In this document: piece by piece, positions 1 to 9,300 of the stretch | How positions within the stretch are numbered: the first letter of the stretch is position 1 | Layout: every line of letters begins with the position of its first letter | DNA from: Nocardia vermiculata NBRC 100427 | GTDB taxonomy: Bacteria; Actinomycetota; Actinomycetes; Mycobacteriales; Mycobacteriaceae | DNA length: 64,000 bases | NCBI RefSeq assembly: GCF_001613265.1 | Contig: NZ_BDCA01000001.1 | Location: 124,001 to 188,000, forward strand | Reading direction: 5' to 3' | The notes under the pieces: generated by a model | Told to the model about the DNA's origin: nothing | Seen by the model: the letters and a program-made list of their open reading frames with translations, nothing else | Databases searched by the model: none | Program-made: the position numbers and the translations under genes

Positions 1-252
1 CAGGCCGAGAGTGAGAGCTCCGGACTCGTCAGCAGTTGACGATCGGATCACCGAACCCTGAAGCGACTTGAGTTGCTGACGCTGTGCATCGTATTCCTCA
101 GATGCGATTTGGTAGACCGATCCCGAACTCAGCGATAGTTCGATATCGCCTTCTATTTGAAGTTCGAACTCCGAGCGCTCACCCATGCGAATCGTCACCA
201 TGAATTCGACCATTATCTCAGAAACTACTTTGTCTGACAGTTTCAGATCCAT
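1..252 (-). CDS. Putative immunity protein, partial (runs off left edge)
   Basis: An open frame of 84 codons begins at an ATG at 252 and continues past position 1, so the C-terminus is outside the window. It starts only 2 nt after the stop of the toxin-like gene that ends at 255, the usual place for an immunity gene. The visible part is acidic, beta-rich and has no signal peptide. It resembles short immunity-type families found beside actinobacterial polymorphic toxins (for example DUF6188), but I cannot assign the family firmly. Inference: it neutralises the toxin encoded just upstream. The reading frame itself is secure from frame continuity and position. Confidence 0.5.
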   Translation of the reverse strand, partial: MDLKLSDKVVSEIMVEFMVTIRMGERSEFELQIEGDIELSLSSGSVYQIASEEYDAQRQQLKSLQGSVIRSSTADESGALTLGL

Positions 253-254
253 AA

Positions 255-1574
255 TCACCAGCCTTTTGGTACCGGGTATGTTCCGTCGGGATTCTTGGGT
301 ATATGCGTTGACGCTTTACTTCCGGGTTTTCCATTCAAGTCGACCGGCTGCCCATCCTTGTTATAGTATCGCACGTAGCCATCCGGATAACGGTCCGTGG
401 GTTCAGCATCTCGGAACATGTTTTCGTTTCGCTCCGATCCCGGCTTTTGCCATACCCAACCTTTATCATTATCCGCTCGCCGCGGAACCCAATCTTCTGG
501 CACATGCTCGGGACGTGGCGGTGCTGTCGATTGAGTCTTTGATTCTGTGCTGTCATCATCCTCGCCGTCGATGAGCACTTTCATCGCGATGATGGCCGCG
601 AGTTTGGTGGCTTCGCGTTCGAGGTCTTCGGGGACGTCTGTGAAAGCGTCGATAGCGATGACTCCGCCGACAAGTGCTCCAGCGCCGAGGATGCCGGCCA
701 AGGCGCTGCCGGTGAAGGCGTTTTCGATGGCACCGATCGTAGCCGTGACAGCGGCGGCGATACCCTCGCCGGCGACCTCGGCGGACATACCGACGGTGAA
801 GATGGCCAAAGCGATGCCGGCGACTGCGGCAGCGGCGATGCCAGCTTCGAGCCAGTTGATTTTGGTCGCGACGTTATCGCCGAAAGCGACGGTGGCGTCG
901 TGATACTTGCCGACCGAGGTCGCCACCGACGTCGTGGAGGCGGTTAGGGACGTGGCGCTGCTTTTGAGAGTGGTGAAGTGGTCTTGGATATGCGTGCGGT
1001 TGGTGGGGTCGTCGACGCCGTCGAACAGCGCCGAGATCGTGTCGATGCGGGCAGCGGCGCCGGTGAGGGTTTCATGGGTCGAAAAGGTCTTCCATGAGTC
1101 GTGAGCGACCTTCAGTTTCGACGCATCGGCATTGGGGAGCTGATGGAACTTTTCGATGACCGCTTTGACCAGATCGTCGAAGAACTGCTTCACGCCGCCG
1201 CTGTGTTCGAACCCGGCTCCGTTGTCACCGACCGAGGTCGGCAATACGACACTGTATTCGCCGACCTGACCGGTGTTCGGACGTGGCGGTGGCGGGTTGG
1301 ACTTGTTCGCAATACCCCAGTTGTATCCCTGGGCGTAGAGCACAGCCCCGTAGTTGGTCAATGCATTGGCGAGGCTCGCGCTCACCTGCAGAGTGTGCTG
1401 AGCGGAACGGTCGTAGACCTCGGCCCACTTCACGCAACCGGCAGCGTTGCCGGCCATCCCCTCGCACTGATGTTTGACCGCCTCGTGGACCGGCTTATCG
1501 GCCGCCCGCAGATCACTCGCGAGTTGATGACATTGAGCGGCGGCATCATAGTAGGTCTGCCAATCGACGATCAC
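255..1574 (-). CDS. WXG100-like polymorphic toxin, type VII secretion substrate
   Basis: The protein has 439 residues from a GTG at 1574, 1 nt after the stop of the upstream WXG100 gene; an in-frame extension to 1652 would overlap that gene. Residues 1-100 form a helical WXG100/LXG-like head. A Pro-rich linker and a helical segment follow, then a long Ala/Gly-rich hydrophobic stretch at about 255-330 that could insert in a membrane. The last 110 residues are a small, aromatic, Gly/Pro-rich domain ending in a THIP...YPVPKGW-type tail, as seen at the C-termini of polymorphic toxins. The toxic activity cannot be named. Two WXG100 genes precede it and a putative immunity gene follows, suggesting secretion by an ESX machine encoded elsewhere. 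Confidence 0.7.
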   Translation of the reverse strand: MIVDWQTYYDAAAQCHQLASDLRAADKPVHEAVKHQCEGMAGNAAGCVKWAEVYDRSAQHTLQVSASLANALTNYGAVLYAQGYNWGIANKSNPPPPRPNTGQVGEYSVVLPTSVGDNGAGFEHSGGVKQFFDDLVKAVIEKFHQLPNADASKLKVAHDSWKTFSTHETLTGAAARIDTISALFDGVDDPTNRTHIQDHFTTLKSSATSLTASTTSVATSVGKYHDATVAFGDNVATKINWLEAGIAAAAVAGIALAIFTVGMSAEVAGEGIAAAVTATIGAIENAFTGSALAGILGAGALVGGVIAIDAFTDVPEDLEREATKLAAIIAMKVLIDGEDDDSTESKTQSTAPPRPEHVPEDWVPRRADNDKGWVWQKPGSERNENMFRDAEPTDRYPDGYVRYYNKDGQPVDLNGKPGSKASTHIPKNPDGTYPVPKGW

Positions 1575-1575
1575 T

Positions 1576-1878
1576 TCATTGCCCGCTTTGCAGCATCCGC
1601 CGATTGGTTTCGAGAGCGCGCGTGTAGGCAGCGTGCGCAGCCTTGGCGGCATCGCTCATATCCCGCACACCGTCCACGAATTCTTTTGCGCCGGCGATCC
1701 ATTCACGATGGGCATCGTCATAGGCGCGAGCAGCTATGCCTTCCCAACCGGTTCCCTGCAGTTCGGTGACCCGTTGATGGATATCGTCGAGGTGATCATC
1801 GATGAACCCAGCCAGGCCGGCCAGGCGCGCAACGACCTGATCGAGATGCTCGAGGTCTACAGAAAATTGTGACGCCAT
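1576..1878 (-). CDS. WXG100 family protein (EsxA-like)
   Basis: This 100-residue helical-hairpin protein carries the W-x-G turn as GTGWEG near residue 45, the expected length and position for WXG100 secretion partners. It starts 4 nt after the upstream WXG100 gene and ends 1 nt before the GTG of the toxin gene, so the three are co-translated. It probably forms a heterodimer with its neighbour or with the toxin head for export through an ESX/type VII secretion system. No secretion-machine genes lie in the window. Confidence 0.85.
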   Translation of the reverse strand: MASQFSVDLEHLDQVVARLAGLAGFIDDHLDDIHQRVTELQGTGWEGIAARAYDDAHREWIAGAKEFVDGVRDMSDAAKAAHAAYTRALETNRRMLQSGQ

Positions 1879-1882
1879 CAGC

Positions 1883-2227
1883 TCACGACCAGTTCAATTT
1901 CGGAATGCCCAACTCGGCGGCACTCGCTTCATCGGTGGCAGCGAACGTTTCGGCGGTGACACCCAGCTTCTCCGCCATACCCGTCAATGCCGTGAAGATC
2001 TGCCTGCCACCGTCGTGGACCTCGTTCCAGCCCTCGGAGAACTCATCGGCATAATCACCGGTCCAACTGCTGGTCAGCAGTTCGGCGACCTCCTTGGCCG
2101 CCGAATCCAAGGCGCCCGCCAACGTGTCGGCAAGCCCGTAGACATATGTCCCGACATCACGCACCTGCTCGGGAACAATAGAAAACTCCTGCCCGGGACC
2201 AGGCGGCGTCCCCCCACTATCACTCAC
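1883..2227 (-). CDS. WXG100 family protein, first gene of toxin cassette
   Basis: The 114-residue protein starts with a GTG at 2227. It has a short Gly/Pro-rich N-terminus and two amphipathic helices separated by SSWTGDYADEF, a W-x-G turn. It leads the leftward cassette WXG100-WXG100-toxin-immunity. The 5' half of this gene and about 40 bp upstream recur in decayed form at 14095-14281, showing that the cassette front was once duplicated. Its likely partner is the 100-residue WXG100 protein encoded next. Confidence 0.8.
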   Translation of the reverse strand: MSDSGGTPPGPGQEFSIVPEQVRDVGTYVYGLADTLAGALDSAAKEVAELLTSSWTGDYADEFSEGWNEVHDGGRQIFTALTGMAEKLGVTAETFAATDEASAAELGIPKLNWS

Positions 2228-2309
2228 GACGTGATGCTAAGTGTTCCGGTTCCAGACTGTCCATCCAGACAAACACGGCAAATAGGTCTATGGGCTCCGT
2301 ATAGCAACA

Positions 2310-2570
2310 TCAGTCGCGAAGGTTCGCGAACGGGCGTCTGCCGCCATGCATGGCCTTGAAGCTCTGGATCATCGACTGCTCGAGCATCGACGCATCCGAT
2401 TCTTCGCGCCAGGCGACCAGGAGTTCGGGACTATCGGCGAGCTGCCAGATGTATCGACCACCGGTATGGCCGACCGTGTGACCACATACATCCCCCGCAC
2501 CTGCCGGAACATCGCTCGCCGGCAGTGCAGCAAACGGCACGAACCCCTGGAAGCCGGTCAGAGTGAAGCC
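2310..2570 (-). pseudogene. Remnant of a GIY-YIG-like protein gene
   Basis: The minus-strand frame reads [18 protein letters not shown] and then jumps to [17 protein letters not shown], ending in [10 protein letters not shown]. These match the opening and closing segments of a family of actinobacterial GIY-YIG nuclease-like proteins as I remember it, but the catalytic middle is missing and no convincing start remains. I read it as an internally deleted relic at the border of the helicase module. The alternative is a small uncharacterised protein starting at an ATG at 2540. Family assignment is from memory of the motifs. Confidence 0.45.
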
Positions 2571-2632
2571 ATGTCATACATGATGCGCCCGGACCAGACT
2601 GTGTTTCACCGCTGGCTGCCACATGCAAACTA

Positions 2633-2675
2633 AGATGGAATCTTAGTTAGATCAGATCTAACTAAGATTCCATCT
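2633..2675. repeat. Perfect 43-bp AT-rich palindrome
   Basis: Two 21-bp arms (2633-2653 and 2655-2675) are exact reverse complements around a single A at 2654. The left arm begins AGATGGAATCTTAG and the centre is GATCAGATC. The element is markedly AT-rich against its surroundings. No T-run follows in either direction, so it is not a standard intrinsic terminator. It lies between two gene relics. It may be an operator, a cruciform-forming site, or a recombination or transposon-end remnant. Confidence 0.8.
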
Positions 2676-2680
2676 CACTC

Positions 2681-3107
2681 GAGCTCCCGGAGCGCGGCCG
2701 CCACGACCGGCATTGGCTCACATCGAACTTCGTGGACCACGCGACGCGGCCGGGCTGTCGAGGCTCTCATTCGCGAATCACTGCTCCGGCTGCTGCCGAG
2801 CGACAGGTGGACGGACACCGACGCGGTCGGCGGGTGGTGGAACCGCCAGAACAATCCCGAAATCGACCTCATCGGCGCGGACACCACCCCGACAGCGAAG
2901 TCCGTGCATTTCGTCGGCTCCGTCAAATGGCTCGAGGACCGATCGTTCGATCGACACGATTACGAGGCCCTCAGCCGGGCTCTGCTGTCGGTACCCGGCA
3001 CCGAGGTCGACACCCCGCTCGTCGCGGTATCTCGATCCGGAGTCGGCAACGACCTTCCGCTGACCGCGCAGTGGAGCCCAGAAGATCTTGTCGACGCATG
3101 GCGCTGA
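2681..3107 (+). pseudogene. Remnant of a DUF234-containing AAA ATPase (C-terminus)
   Basis: From 2757 to the stop at 3105-3107 the frame encodes EALIRESLLRLLP, GGWWNRQNNPEIDLIG, VHFVGSVKWLE and LSPEDLVDAWR-like text, the pattern of the C-terminal DUF234 domain of archaeal-type ATPases. The segment just upstream (2711-2750, ending NFVDHATRPG) is in another frame, so a frameshift lies near 2750. The ATPase core is absent and homology starts abruptly beside the palindrome. It is a 5'-truncated, frameshifted relic 215 bp upstream of the helicase gene. Confidence 0.55.
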
Positions 3108-3321
3108 CTGAACCGCCACGGGGTTCGGGGCCGGTCGTCTTGGTTGACGTAACCAAATCCGGTCCTCAACCGATGTGCTCGCTGAACTGATCGGCTCGAA
3201 GAGGCATCGGCGAGTAGATCATCGAATACGGTTGAGCATCAGGCGTGTTCATGACCGTTAGCTCGGAACCCGAGTTACACCAAAACGTGCACAGCGACCG
3301 GACACCGAAGGGGAGTCGAGC

Positions 3322-6300
3322 ATGGGGGCACTACTGCCCACGTTGCAGGCAGAGCGGCTGCAGGAAGGTCTCACCGACTACCTCGCCACCACCTTCGCGC
3401 TCACCGACGCCGACACCAAAGGGGCTCTGGTCGATTTCATCGACCATCCGCGGGACGGCATGTTCAAGGGCCCCTACCTGCGGCTTCGGTTGCCGTTCGC
3501 ACCCGCACGGGGGAACTGGGGGATGCATCTGGACTGGTGGCCGGACACATTCGTGCCGTATGGGCATCAGGCGAAGGCGTTCGAGCAGCTGTCGACGAAG
3601 TTCCAGGCGCGGCCCCAGCCGACGCTGGTCACCACCGGTACCGGGTCGGGTAAGACGGAGTCGTTCCTGATTCCGATCCTCGATCATGTGCTGCGGGCCA
3701 AGAACGCCGGTGTGGCGGGGATGAAGGCGCTGATCATCTATCCGATGAACGCGCTGGCTAATGACCAGGAGCAGCGGCTGGCGCGGATGATTACCGAGGA
3801 TCCGCGGCTCGCAGGTGTGACCGCGGGACTCTATACCGGGGAGGCGTCGTCGAATGGTCGCACGCTGGTATCGGCGGAGGGGCTGATCACCGATCGGCGG
3901 ATCATGCACGATTCGCCGCCGGACATTCTGCTCACCAACTACAAGATGCTCGACCACATGCTGTTGCGGCCGGATCGGGCACCGATGTGGCGGCAGTCGG
4001 CGCAATCGCTGCAGTATGTGGTGCTCGACGAGTTCCACACCTACGACGGCGCCCAGGGCACCGATGTGGCGATGCTGCTGCGGCGGCTGGGGCTGACGAT
4101 CAAATCGTATTGGGGTGCGGACGCGCCGGTCAGCGCCGCGGATCGGGCACGGCCGCTCGGGCGGATCACACCGGTGGCGACGTCGGCGACCCTCGGGTCG
4201 GAGAAGGCGCCGACCGCGATGCTCGACTTCGCGCACACGGTGTTCGGGGAGGTGTTCACCGCAGACGCCGTGGTCTCGGAGACCCGGTTGCGCCCGGAGG
4301 AATGGCTGGGTGATCGCAGTCCGGCGCTCGACCACCTGTATCGCTCGATCCGCCGCCCGGAACTCGACGAGAAAAGTCTGCGCGATCTCACCAGCCGCGT
4401 CGCCGCCGCACCGAACAACTCCGCGGCCACGGCGCTGATTCTCGCGACACTGTTCCGGCGATCCGATATCGAGGGAGAGCTCGCGGAACGGGCCGCGGAC
4501 CTACGCAAACTCAGCGATACCGAACTGCTCGATCTGCTGAAGAATCACGACCTGTTCCGAAGTCTGCTCAGCAACAGCCTGAAGGCTGTCTCCCTGGCCG
4601 AACTGGCCGATATCGTTCTGGAGTCCACGACTGCCAGTCGTGAGCAGCCGCGGGATGCGCTGCGCCGCCGCCGCTACCTCGATTACCTGTTCGCCGCCCT
4701 GTCACACCTGCGCGCCGGCATCGGGCGTAGTGCGTTGAATGTCGATGTACACCTGTGGGTTCGGGAGCTGTCGCGCATCGACCGCATCCTCGACACCGCC
4801 GCGGTCTTTCATTGGGCCGACGACGGGGCTGTCGAAACGCCCGGCACCACTTATCTCCCGGCGGTGTACTGCCGCCACTGCGGACGCTCGGGGTGGGGTG
4901 CTCGGTTGGCGCCGACCGGGATGGCCCTGGATGCGACCGACGACGATATTCGCCGCCAGCATGCCGGCGGCGGACAGCGGTTTCGTGCCCTGATCTCCGC
5001 ACCGGTGGAAGCGCAACTCGACGAGACAGTCGACGGCCTGCGCTGGCTGCATGTGGACGAACGCGAGATCGTCGAGCAGACACCGGATCCCGAGAGCGCC
5101 GAGGTCCTGGAAGGGCGGGCGCTGCCGATTCTGGTACTCACCGGCCCCGATGCCGAGGAGAACTCGCAGAAGGATATGTGCCCGGCCTGCCGGAGCGCGG
5201 ACGGGATCCGATTCCTCGGTAGCGCCGTAGCCACGCAGCTGTCGGTGGCGCTATCGAGCATGTTCGGCGATCCCGGACTCGACGCCGAGGAAAAGAAGGC
5301 GTTGATGTTCACCGACAGCGTGCAGGACGCCGCCCACCGAGCGGGATTCGTGCAGGCACGCTCACACACGCTGAGTCTGCGCTCGACCGTGCGCAACGCT
5401 CTCGGGAAGACCGCCTCCGGGCTACTGCCACTGCCGGATCTGTGCGAGGCCGTAATCGATCTGGCCGAACCGAATCCGATGCGGCGCTATCACCTGCTGG
5501 CGCCGGATATCGTCGAGCGCAACGAATTCAAGGCCTATTGGGATGCGAACGCCACCCCGGCCGCCCGGACGAAGGCGCTGAAGCTGGTGCGCCGGCGACT
5601 GCAGTTCGACATCAACCTCGAGTTCGGTTTGCAGTCGCGGCTGGGACGTACCCTCGAACTCACCGGAAGTGTGGTCGCCGAAGTCGATTTGGGGTCGGTG
5701 CAGCGGGTAGCTCAGCTGGGCAGGCTGGCGCTGGACAATACCGAACAGCAGCTGAGCTTCACCGCACCCGAGTCCGCCGCGGTCGTGCGCTGGGTGCGCG
5801 GGACCGTCGAGCGGATGCGTACCCAGGGTGCGCTGTCACACGAATGGCTCGACAGATACATCGCCCATGATGCGAACCGCCGGTGGGTGTGGGGCGGGCG
5901 GCCCAAAAATCAAGGGATGCCCGCATTCCCGACGGGACGCCCCGCACCGGCCTTCCCGGCGACCGGAGCCCGCACCATCCCTGAAGGTTTCGACGCCATC
6001 ACCTCACCCGCCGCCTGGTATGCCCGGTGGGCCAGTAAGTGTCTCGGCGTCCCGGCATTCGAGGGTGGGTTCGCGGCGCGGGCGTTGTTCGCGACGCTCG
6101 CCGAACAGCGCATCCTCACAACCAAGACCACGGAGAAAGCTCTCACCGTCTACGTACTGGGTGCGGCATCGGTCCTGGTCGGCGCCACCCAGGACGCCGA
6201 TCTCGAGTCCGGGGCCAACCTGCTCACCTGCGATGTGTGTCAGACACCCAATCCAGGGACCGCAACCGTCACCGAACAACTCGACGGCGCCGCATGTCTG

Positions 6301-9300
6301 CTGGACCGCTGCCCCGGCACCCTGCACCGCAGCCCCCGCAGCACGAACTTCTACCGCAAGCTCTACGACGACTCGGAGATGAAGCGCGTCGTCGCCCGCG
6401 AACACACCTCACTGCTGGAGACGGACGTCCGGCTCGAGTACGAGAACAAATTCAAGCAGTCCAGCTCCGACCCGTCGGCGCCGAACGTGCTCGTCGCGAC
6501 GCCGACCCTGGAGATGGGTATCGACATCGGCGATCTGTCGACGGTGATGCTCGGTTCGATGCCGCGCAGCGTGTCGTCGTACCTGCAGCGGGTCGGCCGT
6601 GCCGGGCGGGCCACCGGCAACTCTCTGGTACTCGCCTTCGTGCGCGGGCGCGGGGAGCATCTGCCGAAACTCTACGATCCCGTCTCCGTGATCGAAGGCG
6701 AGGTGCGCCCGCCCGCGACCTTTCTGACCGCCGAGGAGATTCTGCAGCGCCAGTACGTCGCGCACATCGTCGACCGGATCTCTCGGGAACCCGGGGCCCA
6801 GGACCCGATCGAAGCGCGGAAAGTGCTGGAATCCTTCGACGAGGGCAGCTGGATGGCGACACTGATCGCCACGGCCGAGACCCACGCGGCCGAACTGGTC
6901 GACCAATTCCTCGCGCAATTCGGCGAACTGCTCGACGAACGCGCCCGAAACACCCTGCGGGCGTGGGCCACTCCGGCCGAGGACGGAACCCCCAGCGAAC
7001 TGACCGAGCATCTGCGTGAACAGGTGCACCGCTGGAACCGCGATGTCAAAGAGCTCACCGACCGGCGCACCGCCGTGGACGCGGCCCTTCCGGACTTCGA
7101 GAAGCGCGCCACCTCCCCCGCCGCCACCGATGAGGATCGGCGCGAACTGCGTACGGCCCGCGGCACTTTACGAATCCTGAGCAAGCACATCAAGGAACTC
7201 ACCCTGGAACATTGGGTCGGTGTGCTCGAACGCTACGGCATCCTGCCCAACTACACGCTGCTCGACGATTCGGTCACCCTCGATGTCGGCATAACCTGGA
7301 TCGACCCCGACACCAACCAATACGACGGCTCCACGTATAGCTACCAGCGCGGCGCTCGGGTAGCGCTCACCGAATTGGCGCCGGGCGCAACCTTTTACGC
7401 TCAGGGACTGGCCGTGCAGGTCGACGCGGTCGACCTCGGACCGGGTGGGGCGAACATCCGCACCTGGCAGATGTGCCCGGCATGTGGCTGGGCCGGCATC
7501 TCTCATACCGCCGACGAGCGGCCACTACCGGCGCAGTGTCCGCGCTGCGGCACTCCCGCCATCTCCGATGTGAGCCAGAAACTTCCGGTCGTGGAGATGT
7601 CGAAGGTGTCGGCGGAGGTGCGCCGAGACGAAGCGTCCATCACCGATGCCCGTGACGACCGCAAACGCGAAACATTCACCATCGTGACCGCAGCCGACAT
7701 CAATCCCGACGATGTGACGCACCGGTGGTACCTCGACGACCGCGATTTCGGTGCGGAATATCTACGGCACGTGGATATTCGGTGGCTCAATATGGGACGG
7801 CGGACCTCCCAGGGCGGTAAGCGGGAGATCGCCGGACAGGAAACCACCAGCGGGTTGTTCCGCGTCTGCTCGGGCTGCGGGCAGCTCGACCGCATCGCCG
7901 GGCACAACCGCACCCATGAACACCGCAGCTGGTGCAAATTCCGGACGGCGACCGATGAGAAGCACGTGCGCGAGATCGCGCTCGCGCGCACCCTCAACAC
8001 CCAGGCAGTACTCCTGCACGTCCCCCGCTGGATGAAGTACGACTCGTTCACCTATCCGAGCCTCAAGACCGCGATCCTGCTCGGGCTGCGGGAGGTGATC
8101 GGCGGATCGCCGGAACATCTGGACGTCGCGATCATCCCCGATGCCTTGCACGCCCCGAGCCAGCAGGCCCTGCTGATCCACGACACCGTCCCCGGCGGCA
8201 CCGGATACCTCGCCGAATTCGCCGACGCCGCGAAAGTGTGGGCGGTGCTCGCGGCGGCACGCAGGATCGTGCGCACCTGCGAATGCGCCGAACAGGAGCG
8301 CCTCGCCTGCCACAAATGTCTGCTGCCGTTCGCGGCGCCGTACGAGCTCGATCGGGTGTCGCGACAGAGTGCCGCGCGGGTGCTCGACGACCTGCTGGGA
8401 GTCGACAAGGACAGCGAGCCGGAATGGGCGGACTGGGAGAACATCATCACCAGTGCGCAACCCGCACGGCGGGTGGTCAGCGAAGAGTCCGCGCTGGAAG
8501 GACAGTTCTACAAGGCGTTCATCGAGCGGTTGAAGGTAATGGGCGCGACGGTCCGTGAGACCCCCGGCACCTACGGCGCCTCGGCGACAATCACCATGCC
8601 CGGCAACACGATCCGGACTTGGACGCTGAAACCGCAAGTGCGAATGGACACCAGCAAACCGGATTTCGAGCTGAGCACCCTCGATTCCGATGTTCCCATC
8701 ATCGCGATCTTCGCCGATGGGCGCCGGTACCACGCCATGAGCGACAAGAATCGAGTCGCCGACGACGCCCGGAAACGCGAGACGTTGCGCACCGGCAACA
8801 AGATTGTCTGGTCGTTCGGTTACGACGATCTGGTGCGTTTCGAGAACGGGACGAGCGCCCCCCCGTCGTGGTATTCGGAAGGCGCTGTCAAAGCCACCAT
8901 GAGCAACGGTGGCCTGCGCCCGTCGCTGTTCAAACTGATCACCGCCGACCCGGTGACCCAACTGCTGGAGTTCATGCAAGACCCCGACCGGGAAGCGTGG
9001 GCCGAGGTCGGCCATTGGCTTCCCATGATGTTCGTGGGAAAAGATCGGGCCAAAGGCGATCTGACCGCGGTCGTGCCGTGGGCGCTGGATCTGCTGGACG
9101 GGCGCACGCCGAACATTCCGGCCGGCGAGTACATGTGCTGGTCCTATTCCGACGGTCCCCTGGCGATCACCGCCGCCTTCCGTCCGAATACCAAGCAACT
9201 GTTCGCCGTCCTCGTCCTCGACGATCGCGGCGAGCGGCTGGAGATCGACGGCGGACAGGCGTGGAAGGAATGGTTGCGACTGTCGAACTGGTTCGGCTTG

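Noticed and set aside
6039..7019. 326-codon plus-strand frame inside the helicase gene
   Set aside because: Arg-rich +1 shadow of the helicase C domain.
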